From Thelephora terrestris (lineage: Eukaryota; Basidiomycota; Agaricomycetes; Thelephorales; Thelephoraceae), in assembly GCA_015956445.1 (NCBI GenBank), contig WIUZ02000015.1, positions 62,001-126,000 on the forward strand: a stretch of 64,000 nucleotides of DNA, written 5' to 3'. The translations under genes were made by a program, and so were the position numbers. The notes under the pieces were generated by a model, which was given only the letters and a program-made list of their open reading frames with translations, did not search any database and had not been told where the DNA came from. Below, piece after piece: positions 35,601-46,900 of the stretch. How positions within the stretch are numbered: position 1 is the first letter of the stretch; every line of letters starts with the position of its first letter.

Positions 35601-37403
35601 AATGATCACGATGATGAGACGCACTGCAAACCTAAGCATCTTGAGAGATACAGTAGATTACTCGCCCGGGATTCCAGTTGAACGTAACCACAGCTGCTGC
35701 TTTGATACCGGTGGCGTTACGGAGTGAGAAAGGCACAGGGGGGATGGGTATGGCGTATGTATACGCCAAGGCCTCAGCGCTAGAGAACTGGAAGGTCAGG
35801 CAAGTAAGTCGCGGTATGCGGTCGAGACCGGGGCGCGGCGGATCAGGGAGCTCGGTGAAGTGGCCGAGGGCTGTGGAGAAGTGGCCTGGTACGAGAATGG
35901 TGAATCGGCGGTGGTAGAGTGGCCGGGCGTTAGAGATGTCTGGGTGTTGTACTCAACTCGGACTGTACTGTATGATGGTCACCGTGTGGCGTTCAATAGA
36001 TCACCGCTTGACGGTGTGGCGAGTGCGGGATTGGTACGTGTATGTTGTACGGATAAACGGTCGTACAGATGATAAGACTCGTTAGGGTATGTCGTTGGTC
36101 GTTGGCGGGGCTTGTGGCCGTTATCTGAACTACGGGTTGAATGCGCAGGGCGTTTGATTCGTCCGGACAGTGGGAGGCTTGTTCCTGGAAACCGAGCTCT
36201 CGTTAACATTAAGTTCGCTGACGCCGATTACAAAACGGTGAGAGCTGGATTCGTAAACGTGCGATTTTTACCTCGCGAGTGCCGGTGCGGTTTCATAAGC
36301 GGAGAATGAATGTCGATTGATGACCGGAACGCCAGCTTGCAGAATCGCCCGAGGAGTAAGCAAAAGGGTGGCCAGTCCCTTGTCCGCAATCCGCGGGATT
36401 CTCTTCGCCTTATCCGTGTCGCCTCTGGGCGTCATGCAGCAGTGGCTCAATTGTCCGATATGGAGCGATTTCGTTTTACAGAGTGATGTTTGACTCATCT
36501 TGTTTTGCCATTTGACTCCCAAGCGCCAGCTGAGCCTCCTGGCGCCAAGACTCTGATGCCGACCTGAGAAAGGTGAAGGTGCAGGGAATCGAAATCCAGC
36601 TGCTCTCGTTCCGTCAACACGTGGCCAGCAACAAGTGGCAGTGCTGTCGTCGCGGGAAATCTCCGCGTCAATGTCCGCAACCGGGTCGCTCAACGATCTT
36701 GCCTCGTCCCCTCATCCCCCTCCCTCTCACCCACCGATGTCGCCAACTGATGGTTTAGCTCGCTCTCGTCATCTTCGCTCCTGTTGAACCACACGGTGCA
36801 GCTCTCTCCCATTGAAGACTGAGGATCAGATGTGGAGCAACACGACCTGTCCAACTCAAGAATTTTCGTCAAGGCAGACCCGGTGATTCATCCCCCTCCT
36901 ACGACGTTTGCATTCTCTCCGTCCAATTCACGCCCTAGCGCTCCTCGGTGGGGCTCTACTTCTCACTATCCTCAATCCACCAGCGACACTCCCTTTGACG
37001 AGAACCTTCCAGCGCTCTATCACGAACCCTCTGAACGGCCCCGCGCGCGCCGATTATGCATAGCTCAGCGGCTGTCTCCTTACTGCGTTGGCTCTATCTC
37101 TCTATCAATCAGCTTACGTTCTGCTAGTTCACCCGAAAAAATCGTCGAGTCTCTGTTGTCTACCGTTACTGCCCCATTGGATCTCCACCCATCCTTCGTA
37201 CCGCCATTCCACCCGTTACGTGCCAAGACGGGGCTCACAAGGTATTACGCTTCCACGACGTCCGTCGCGATCCCAACCGCACATTCTCGGGATCGTATCA
37301 GCATCACGACCCCCGATCAATGTGTACGTCACTGGTTGTGGTATCAGTTCAAACCGGCTTATCTCGTCTCTTGGCAGCACTTCTTGGGAAAATCCAAGCA
37401 TTG
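32700..37403. other. Unassigned intergenic region
   Basis: Upstream of Myb copy 2 (32700-33000) is the likely promoter. Beyond it I see no supported gene. A 226-codon open frame at 34253-34933 (+) has no recognisable domain. Frames at 35.2-37.4 kb are short and out of phase with each other. Some segments near 37200-37400 could be worn exons of the decayed gene that follows. Confidence 0.4.
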
Positions 37404-38085
37404 ACGAGATCTCCACAGGCCCCGCCGCTAATTAACAGCGTGGTCTATCATCTCCACCTCGCGAGGCACACAAACTTTCGTGCCCGATCTCTTGCCGCTA
37501 CGTGGAGTCATCCAAGTAAATCTCGCCTCTGCCAAGAGCGATCAGGGCATGTTAGATCACAAAGAATGGAGAGCAGTGGCTGCAAACGACCTTGGAGCAC
37601 CACCAAACTCCCCTCTATTCAGACTTTTTGACAGCAGAGGGCTATCAACACCTCAACGTCGTTGGTCGCTGTTTGGTGTCGATGGTCCACATTCCACGTT
37701 GTGACCTTGACCAGTTCTGGTACCCCCATTCGATATGCCCAGACATAATTGCCGCCACATTGCCAAGTACATATCGTTCCATCGACAACAATTTGGGCGC
37801 GATTAACCTTGTCCCGCTATCATGGGCGCTGATGGTTTTTTTCATTTCGCCCCGTAGGAAGCCCATCTGGCTGATACGTGTATCACCCGTCCTCCAGTAG
37901 TCAATTCGCTGTCAAGCGTGCAGGGAAGCTGGTCGTCCCATCTGGAAATCCGGCATCCATGCCAATCGTATGAGAAGTACTCCAAACATCTCCCGTTCAC
38001 CCAAGGTCCGGGGCAGGCGTTTATCAAAGATACCATGCGCAACGCGAGAGGATTCTTAACCTCACTCCCGAAAGTGCGTCACTGA
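37404..38085 (+). pseudogene. Decayed unknown gene
   Basis: Protein-like blocks lie in order on the plus strand but in different frames: ASAKSDQGMLDHKEWRAVAA then NDLGAPPNSPLF; FLTAEGYQHLNVVGRCLVSM then VHIP; IIAATLPSTYRSIDNNLGAI then NLVPLSWALMVFFISPRRK and PIWLIRVS; and a last block, VVNSLSSVQGSWSSHLEIRH, YEKYSKHLPFTQGPGQ, ending RGFLTSLPKVRH at the stop at 38083-38085. The shifts between block 1 and block 2 (near 37625) and before the last block (near 37895) have no plausible introns, so I read this as a broken host-type gene. I do not recognise the family. Confidence 0.4.
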
Positions 38086-39340
38086 TGACTCATAACCATC
38101 GGGGAATGACTACGGGACGTTTCTTGCATCGTCGCGCCCTGGGGTGTAAACTGACCTTCTATGTCATCAGCTCCAAGCCTGGAAAGCGGTACGGCCACCT
38201 TCAATTGCACGAAAAACAAACTGGGCTGACTAACTTGTCCACCAGGGGCCCCACATTGGATCGAGGGTGTTCGAGCCGTTAGCTTTGCGCGGTGGGGAGA
38301 GTAGTGATATGTCAAAACAGCCATATGGACAACATTTGCACTACTCCCTATTGATGGCCCCGCGATCACCCGCCAAGAAACCCATCGCCATATCACCTCC
38401 AACGGTCCAGCCCCCACCACTTCATTGCCGTTGCGCCCCTATCAACCAACTTTGGGGCCTACCATCTGACAAGTCTTGGGTTTAGCTGATGCCTTGCCGA
38501 ATACACGCAACCACGGCATCAATCTACACGTGGATTGGTTCTAACACTCCCACTATGATATTGAACGTATGGACTCTACACTAGGGTTCTGGTTCCCTGC
38601 TTCTTTGACGTTCTTCCTTGGGTTCACTGGCGCCGTGTCCCGTCCTTCCGAATAGTTTGCGCTCCCGGTGTTGCCCGTGGCAGTAACCTCCTTGGCTCGC
38701 ACGTCTGCTGTTCATGCCTCCGCGAGCACATGAGGTATCTAGGCTAGCTTGAATGAACGTCCATCGTTCCTTTGTTGGATCTACCTAGCGCCGAGTCGGG
38801 TGCGGTTCGGATTCCATTCCGCCGTCATGAACCCCGCAGATTTGTCGTGCCGACGGTTAAGGATGCCCTAACCCCCTCACGTGTTGTGGAGCACAGCAGC
38901 GGAAGGGGATACGGACTAACAAATTAATGAAACATATGGTCCGCACTGCCCCCTACAACTCCAACCAAGCTAACGGTCGCGTTCCATCCAGCTAGCGGTA
39001 AATTTAGTTTCGTTCCGTGATTCCTTTGGTTGCGTGAAGGTGAAGTGAGAGGGAAATAAGTAACCCCGCCACGATCCATCATGTGGCAGCGTGGTCCGCT
39101 GTGCTGATGAACAGACAACCTTGTGGATTGGCAGCGCCAATAGCAAAACGAACAATTGCCAGGTGCCAGTTCGTCCGGGCCTTTCCTCCTTTCGCTTTGA
39201 CGTACTCAGTCTTACCGCTTTTGGGGAGTTGGCACCGATAGAAATTACCCGATCTTCATCAAAACCGAGTGATGACTCTAATCTACGCTCGGACTCTTTT
39301 GGGTCGGGGATCCAAACATTCCGAGTTTTCATTCTTGGTC
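38086..39340. other. No recognisable gene
   Basis: Short open frames on both strands and no repeats. A minus-strand frame at about 38970-39340 runs toward the repeat described at 39.3-40.1 kb and might belong to the same unknown unit, but I cannot support it. Confidence 0.4.
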
Positions 39341-40060
39341 TTTGACTTTGTGCATGATCGATGCTGAAGCACGCACCTTTGCCCAATTTGAGTTTTCGAA
39401 CGGCGAACTGCGAAACGGCGAGGTTGCTTCCAAATGACCCTGAAACGATTGTCAGGATCAGGGGCGGGCTTGCCAGGCAGGAGATGGATTTTGCGCACGC
39501 GATGACCTTTGTACGGTCCGAACCACTCTTCCGTGTATTCTAAGACACCAGTAATTTATCACCCGTTACCGCGAGACGATCAAACGCGTACCGGAGCCTG
39601 TGGCATACGTACCTTCTGGATCCATGCAATCTGCGAGGATAACGTGGCCTTGCTTGGGACGGGAGGAGGGAGGGCCGGTGAAACCCATAAAGTCCAGTTG
39701 TTGCTTACGCATCCCATTTCCAAAGTCGTTGGCTGCAGATAGTCCTGGGTTCCTCTATTGGAGGGAGTGACCCGTTACTGGAGCTGAAAGTCTCTGAAAG
39801 GCTTTTAGCCACAGTTCTCGCAACAAGTGTTTCAGTTTTGACCGTTCCATCAAACCCAGTGCGGTGCGTTTGAGACGGCTCGCGGCCCGGATGACTCCAA
39901 ATGTTAGCATCTCAGTATTTACCCTCAACGGACTTCGAGCCGCCACAGTGGCTCTTGGGGTTGCGACGTCGCTTGAGTGGCTTAGGCGTGAGCTCGCTCG
40001 GATTGAATGGTGCAGTACACGGGAGTATGGTGATCTATGGAGGAATAAAGGGAATTAAGA
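39340..40060. repeat. Dispersed repeat unit 1 (5' of the 40.9 kb F-box gene)
   Basis: This segment is a diverged direct copy of 42300-43000. Shared stretches in the same order include TTCTAAGACACC, GTGGCCTTGCTTGGGAC, a block around CCAAATGTTAGCATCTCAGT, CCTCAACGGA, and the end with GTACACG/GAG TATGGTGATCTA against GTGGCGATCTA. On the minus strand both copies read TEMLTFGV, and both have a nearby MRKQQ/MQKQQ start, so the unit may have carried exons of an unknown gene read on the minus strand. No terminal repeats or target-site duplications were identified. Confidence 0.6.
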
Positions 40061-40889
40061 GCAAGCGTTGACAACATTGGCGTCCCCCTTTGCCTGTAAT
40101 GGTCTTCCCTTCCAATCTTTGACACCGTCGCCGACGTCGGACGACTCCACGCAGTTCGTTCGAGTTCAAAGGCACAGTTGTGAGTGATTGCGAGTGCTCG
40201 CGAGAGGGTAAAGCGCGACGCACTCCGGGGTGATTTCTCATCGGGGGCATGGATTATTGGGCATAAGTCGTGAGTTCTTTGTCCCACATCTCGTACATCT
40301 GCGCTAGCATCAGCGCATTGTGTAGGTGTGGATATCATACACACACCTAGGGGTTTCAAGCCTTTCAGGATTCCTGAGGTGTCGCGATTCAGCAACCAGT
40401 CAACGGGCAAAGGCATGTCGCTGCATGATCATGCATCGGTGTAACTGACGGACTTGATGTTAGGGGGAGTGGACGCGAGTGAACCGAGGTTGAGCGGACG
40501 GTACGTCCAGAAACATCGGCCAGCAAACACGAGAAAAGTGTCCCTAACCAGCTTAAGCCACCCGCAAAGAGTTTCAGAGATGTACTTGTGGCCTGGTAAC
40601 TGCGATACGGCTGTCAGAGTAACGAAGAGCACTGGTAGGGGCATTCTTGACTTTCGCTTCTAGAATGACGGATGCAGACAATGGGAATACACAGGCTGTC
40701 GCCGTTGAAGGAAGTGAGAAGGGGACGCGCGTTCCGGACCCCTGACTTTGTAGACGGCGGGCCAGAACGTGGTGGGTGGGTTCGACAATCACTTTGCCGA
40801 AGCTGTGGGCGCCAATTTGGGCGCTCGCAATCACGGTGGTGACAGATCGATGTGACAGCTGCTTTTCAACAACACCGACGACTGTGATA

Positions 40890-42187
40890 ATGGGTATGTC
40901 ACCACCGATTTTTCCTGTTCATTGTGAAGCCCACGGCAAACCACTCCAAGGATCCAATCCGCCAGAGCTGAAGGCATCATTGAAGCTTCCCCCGGAAATC
41001 TTGGACGACATCCTCGAGTACATACCGACGGACAAAGAGGGCAGGCAGACGTTGATCGCATGCGCTTTGGTTGCCACTTGGTGGACAGGACCCAGCCAAA
41101 GGCGTCTCTTCTCCCCGATCTTGATTAACAACTACAAATCAGCGATGGATGAACGGCCCCGTTCTCTCTGCGTCCAAGACCCACCTCCTTCAATACGTTT
41201 GTTCGTTTTTTTATTTCCGTACCGCGGGAAAATGGACCGGATCCCCGATGAAAGACTTCCTAAAGGACTACGGGCCATACCTTTCCGCTCTACGATGTCT
41301 CCGCAGCCTCACATTGTACACTGTCGATATCCACCACGTCGACGAAGAAGCACTCCACACCTGTTTCTCGGCATTCCGTGAAACCCTTACAGAGCTCACC
41401 CTCGGGACTTTCGTTACAACGTTCAGTATGTTCGTGACCCTCGTCGATTACTTTCCCAACATCACCGCTCTTCGATTGAGTTTACCTTCACTGGTACCCT
41501 CCGAGGGGCCAGTACCCCTATTATCCCGGCCGCTGCGGGGGAAGATATCCCTTCGCTACCCTGTTCAGACCAACAGCCGGGAATTCGCGGACGAATTGGC
41601 CAAGTTGGACCTGGAATATGACGAATTGGCGGTCAAATCTCACTCCAGTGTGAGCCCGGAGCTCTTCGAAAGTCAACTTCAAATAAGCGCAAGTACTGTT
41701 AAAAGTTTGAAACTGGCCTTTGCGCTCCCAGGTTAGTTATCTCGCTGCACTTTGTTGCCGCGGCACCTCATCATCTCCCATTCTAGTAGGAACATCTACT
41801 ACTATTATCAGTCACTTCCGACAACTCCGAGAGTTGGGACTGGTGGTAATCCGGTTACACTCGGGATACACAAACCTTCTCGCCTCAATCACCTCCACCG
41901 AACTCCGCAAGGTCGCCTTTTCTGTCAGCTTCGTGACTGACCGGTACACTGCCTCATCGGTCAAGATGTCATGGGCTTCGATTGACAGACACCTTTGTGA
42001 TCTTCTGGATCGGATAGGTAGGGCTGGGTATCGCCATACGTTAGCAGTTGAATTCCGACCTTACGAGGACGGAGGTGGTCGTAAGCAAAATTTGTTCGAG
42101 TTGTTGCCCGAGTTTGGGAAAAGGGGCATCGTGACCGTTGCAGAGACTGACCTCAATAACCGGTACTTAGGAGTTGTCTACCCATAA
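40890..42187 (+). CDS. F-box-like protein with C-terminal LRR-like region
   Basis: Starts MGMSPPIFPVHCEAHGKPLQ, then the F-box-like domain: LKLPPEILDDILEYIPTDKE, LIACALVATWWTGPSQRRLF, SPILI. Downstream are SKTHLLQYVCSF, LSALRCLRSLTLYTVDIHHV, HTCFSAFRETLTELTLGTFV, YFPNITALRLSLPSL and, after an intron at 41732-41786 (GTTAGT...TTCTAG), VGTSTTIISHFRQLRELGLV, ending NNRYLGVVYP. This is the usual Agaricomycete layout of an F-box-like domain with a leucine-rich repeat-like C terminus, predicted to act as an SCF substrate adaptor. Near 41140 the frame shifts by one between NNYK and RWMNGPVLS, with four extra bases (TCAG) at the join and no acceptable intron. The gene may therefore be inactivated or the join mis-read. 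It sits between two diverged direct repeats. Confidence 0.65.
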
Positions 42188-42299
42188 CTTTTATAGTCAA
42201 GACTGGTCTTAGTCGTGAATCACGATATAGTACTAATGGGTGTATTTGTAGATCGGAATCTGACCGAGGGGCCCCTGGGGCCTCCAAACATCGCGCTTT

Positions 42300-43000
42300 G
42301 CGAGAGCATGGGAGGAAACACAGGCAAGAATGCAAATCTTTGAGTGGAAACCCTGCTTTCCTTGGGCAGGAGACAAATTTCGAGTAAGAATCAACCTCCA
42401 TACGATCGCTTCTGGTTATTCTAAGACACCTGCAATTTACCACATTCACCGCAGGTCAACCGAATGCTTACCGGGACATGCGGCATACGTCCCTCATGGA
42501 TCCATGGACTGCACGAGGGCAGTGTGGCCTTGCTTGGGACAAGAGGAGTGATGGCCCGGCGGGACACACGAAATCATCTGTTGCTTCTGCATTCCAGACG
42601 GGCCCTTTTTGTTTGCCGCAAATACGGATGTGAACGCCCCCTGTGCGGGGCATATTTGAAGTGAAGAGTCCGTCACTCCGCTCGGAAGCAAAGGTCCTGA
42701 GGACGCTTGTAGTCATATTTCCCCCCACTGCGGAATTTTCTCCAGCATCTTTCAGATCTGACTGCCCAATTATACCCGCTTTGGCGCATTTGAGGTGGCG
42801 GGCAGCTCATGGTCCAGACCACTCCAAATGTTAACATCTCAGTATCCATCCTCAACGGATTTCGAGCAACAAAAGTAGCCCATGGGCCTGCGACGTCACT
42901 CAATGGCTTGAGCGCGGCTTGTTCGGGTTGTCTGGTACAGTACACGCAGAGTGTGGCGATCTACGGCGGAATGAGAAGTGCTGAAGGCAAACGTTGACCA
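42300..43000. repeat. Dispersed repeat unit 2 (3' of the 40.9 kb F-box gene)
   Basis: Diverged direct partner of 39340-40060. Order and orientation are the same, so the F-box gene lies between two copies about 3 kb apart. Divergence is considerable (many substitutions and small gaps), so the duplication is not recent. See unit 1 for shared blocks. Confidence 0.6.
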
Positions 43001-43956
43001 TAGCAACCACCGACATTTGGACGCATCCACACAGCTCACTTCAGTTTAAGAGAATTGCAAGTGATTGCGAGCGGGTCCATCGTACGGAGAAATCAGGCAT
43101 GTTGCCGCAAATCGTGGGATATATGGCCAGCACCTGTTACATCCACACATTCGCACCTTCCGTTAGCGTCGTGTAGATAGTAGCAAAGGATTACAGGAGG
43201 AGGCCAAGTGTTAAACCAAACAAAACAGTGGCTCAGCCTGGGTGTCATTCACCTATTGATACACCACTTTGGGGAGTTTGGAGGCAATCAACAACAGCAG
43301 AGAGACTACTGCCTCTGCTTTGCAACACTGAATCTGTATTCAGCTGTGAACCCTCGGGCCTCAGGCTTGAGCTAGGAATCGGAAGTGATTCGGGTATCCC
43401 GGGTCACGTGAGTTCAGTCGAGTTGAGGCAAACACACGGATAAGAACTGTTTGAAAGCGTCCTCGTTGCAAGATCTACCTAAGCTGCTTATATACTGGGT
43501 CTGTAGCCTAGGTAATCTAGGACTACTTTAGTTTAGGAGTAAGGGTTTTCGCGTTCTCGAAATAAGATGTTTTAAAGGTTTCTGCCTGATCTACTGCTAC
43601 GGGCCGATTAGCCGCCGTCGGGTTGGCGCTACGCTCACATCAGCAGGCAACATCAGGTGAGAAAAATATACAGTTGCGAACCTTCTCTAAAGTTTCCCCG
43701 CCTGCTGGGTCACAATGGTCCAAGTTCTGGATATTGTCCGTTTCAGCCTAGTACCCAGGGATGAGTGGGGCTTCAGCGTAGCCTCCTGGGGATCATGGGT
43801 GTCCTGCTGTCTGGGTGTGATACTCTGAGAGAGGCTGTCAACATGCAATATCTAAGTGGCCATAAAGTTAACACTAGACATCATCAAAGAGACCTATCTG
43901 ACTCACCTTGCTCGGTTCTTTGGTGGATACCTCTAACGAGCTGAGGTCATTCATGT
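43001..43956. other. Intergenic, 3' side of kinase C
   Basis: No supported coding sequence. About 43880-43956 could hold an alternative last exon of kinase C: a different splice would end STKEPSKVSQIGLFDDV instead of stopping at 43957. Confidence 0.4.
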
Positions 43957-46900
43957 TCATCCCAGGGCGCGAGTCCAGGGTGTTGCTATAGGGAACTGAG
44001 GGATAGTGAGCAAGAGAAGGTACCTTGATTTGTTTGTGTCACCTCCATGCAACCTTCCTTTGCCACTGGAATCCGCCGTTGCTGAACCGGTCATCATTTG
44101 ATGAGGGGGTGTCCAAGACCTTGAATTATTCTCCAGACAGTCGCGCACATCTTCGACCTTCGGACGGTCAGCCGGGTTGGTCTCCCAGCAACGCTCCAGA
44201 ATGCTCCAAATGTCATTTGTAAACCACGTCCCTTCTGGTCCTTGCGGCCTCTGGGGGTGTTCGCCGTTGAGGACCTTTTCGATGATGGAATAGGAGTTAC
44301 AGTCCTCATAATGGTAAAACGGTCGGCGCCCACTCAAGACTTCATATACCGTCATTCCGAGCGCATAGCAATCCGAGGATTTCGTGGGGCGGTTGTCTCT
44401 AAAATCGAATCTCTCTGGATCGAGGAGCTCTGGACTTATCCGCAGGTATGTCCCACCTTCCAGGAATGAACCAGTGGTGATGCTCGAGGTGTCCGATGTG
44501 ATTTTGAGTAAGCCAAAGTCTGCCAGCCGGGCGTTTCCAGTCTGATCAATGAGGATGTTTTCCTTGAGGATCGGATCTATCAGTCACAGGCCCAATACGG
44601 GCGCTTGAGAACGTACCCCCCCGAGGTTACCATGGATCATCCCATTACGGTGCATATGGTTCAGGCCCTCTGCAGCATCTGCCAGCTATAGAACCCACCA
44701 CTCTGGTCAATCGAGGGTATCAGGAGCTCGAAGAGAGCACTCACGAGTTGGAACCGATTCACATCCCGACGCGCCGTTACGAACTGGTTGATGTTCCCGT
44801 TTGTCATCCACTCGGACACCATGGCGAATTTGTTCTCTGTCACGACCACCCCGAGGAGTGGTAGCACATTCGGATGCCGGAGGCTTTTCCAAGTTATGAC
44901 CTCGTAGAACATCTACAAAAGAGCGCTCGGTTCTCAGATACTCCAATGAGATAGCAACTCGCCAACTGTGACTCACCTTGGTAACGTCCCGCAAATCCCG
45001 AGCGTTTACTCGCGCAAAGCCTTGACCGCAACCTCACGACCATAGCATTCATACTTCGAAACGTCTGCAAATCCGCCCTTGTACTCAAAATCACGCATTG
45101 CATCCTCAGGTAGCTCGAAGCGCAGTGATATGGGAAGGAGAGTTTGGCCAGCACACATCTCGCATAAGGTTTCCACACATCTTCTGCGAACTGGCGCTTT
45201 GAGATCGGGGTTATCTAGTGCCTGAGCAGAGAAAAATTAGCAACATGGGGGTGAGACAATACCATACATACCTGGTCTATCACATCAATGAACGTCTGGG
45301 CGTCGTTCCCTTGAAGAAACCCGACAATGGAGGCTGCCTTCATGTTTGTGACTACTAATTCGATAAGGGAGGGAATTTCATCGTGCGGTACGGTATCGCT
45401 GACTAAGCGTTGCAAGGCTTGTTCATCAGAGTCGAGAATGAGCGGCGCATCTGGCTGTTGAATCCGCTGGCAACATAGTATCTTCCCCACTGATGGAAGT
45501 AAGACTTTACATGTCCAGTCATCGCATGATATAGCACTAACCTCCACTTTCGTCGACTACTATGTGTGGCTTGTGCATAGCTAACAGCACAGGTAAGTCA
45601 TCTGCGCCACCCGCCTGAGCCGAAGTGAGTTCCCGGAGTCAATCACACCGGCTTGTCTTACCGTGCGGATCCATACAATGTCTCCATGGTGCATCATCGC
45701 AGACACGGCGTTAGAGTTCTTCAATTGAAAATGTTGAGTTGCCTAGCAGCGGTATAGAGAAGAGGGATACCTGGAAAATGTAGTCTGCAATTATATCCCA
45801 GCTATCATATCCGTCATCCTTAAGGTGTCAGCGTGCTGAATTTTATTCCCTTTTTGAACCATTTTTTACACCCAACTTTCGCCCACTTTCCTTACCTATA
45901 CCCCTTTCTTATCTTATCATTTCCTTTATCACGACTCACACGTCATCAAGGAACACAGACAAGGACACTGATGATATTACACAAGGCGCGCAGCGAAGAC
46001 ACGAGACTACCAAACCGACGAAGTTGAATCCGCCCGGACTCTATGGACGAGGACTAAGGCATACAAACCTCGGTCGTCAAGACCTGGTTTGCCAGTACTC
46101 CTCAGCACTGGCAACCTCCTCCTCCGTCCCCTCCGAGACATTCTCGTCGACTTCCTCGTCGACCATCTCGACGACCCGAGCTTCCTCCAGACGATGAGCG
46201 ACGGCCAACTGAACCTCGGCGCGAAGGCGGTTCCTCGCTGAATCGACCATAGTCTGATCCAGAGTCCTCTGGACTGACCAACCCTCCACTCTCTCGGTCA
46301 GTTGAGCCACCAGGCGAACGGCCTCCGCTGCACGCTGGACCGACAAGAGCGTAAGGTCGGTTAAGCCGTTCACGTCGACGGACTCCACCGGAATCAGCTC
46401 GCCGCGATCCACGCGACACTGTAGCATCGTCGCATCGGAATAGGACGGTGGATTCGATGTCTCCACCCTGGCGGACAACGTTGGGATTACTGGGACGCAT
46501 GCGATGCGCTGGACGAAGTGCCCCACGATAAGGAACCCAACGACGAGCACGGATAGAACGTTGCCCACGCACCGGCGAGATCGACGGAGGCGGAATCGGA
46601 ACAGCCACTTCATTCTCCCCCGCGTACTCCAACTCGGGAGAACTGCTAACCGGATTCACGGCCGTCTCCTCAGACGTCTCGCGAACGACCTCCTCCCCGC
46701 CATCAGTATGCGCAGGTGTGCGGTACGACCCATCGGAAGCTAAGAAGAGATGTCAGTGGACAAGCCAAATATGTCGACCGACATCCCACCTATGGGAGAA
46801 GCCATCCGATCAGGTATCGACTCGTCCTCGGACTCGTCGCGGACCGCAGCCACCGAACGAGTGCGGCAGTGACACAACCGCTCACTCATCGACTCGACCC

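Noticed and set aside
46102-46659. Ser/Gly/Arg-rich minus-strand frame inside the inserted element
   Set aside because: The overlapping frame ending at 46077-46084 has balanced composition and helical patterning; the Ser/Arg-rich reading is its shadow past an intron.
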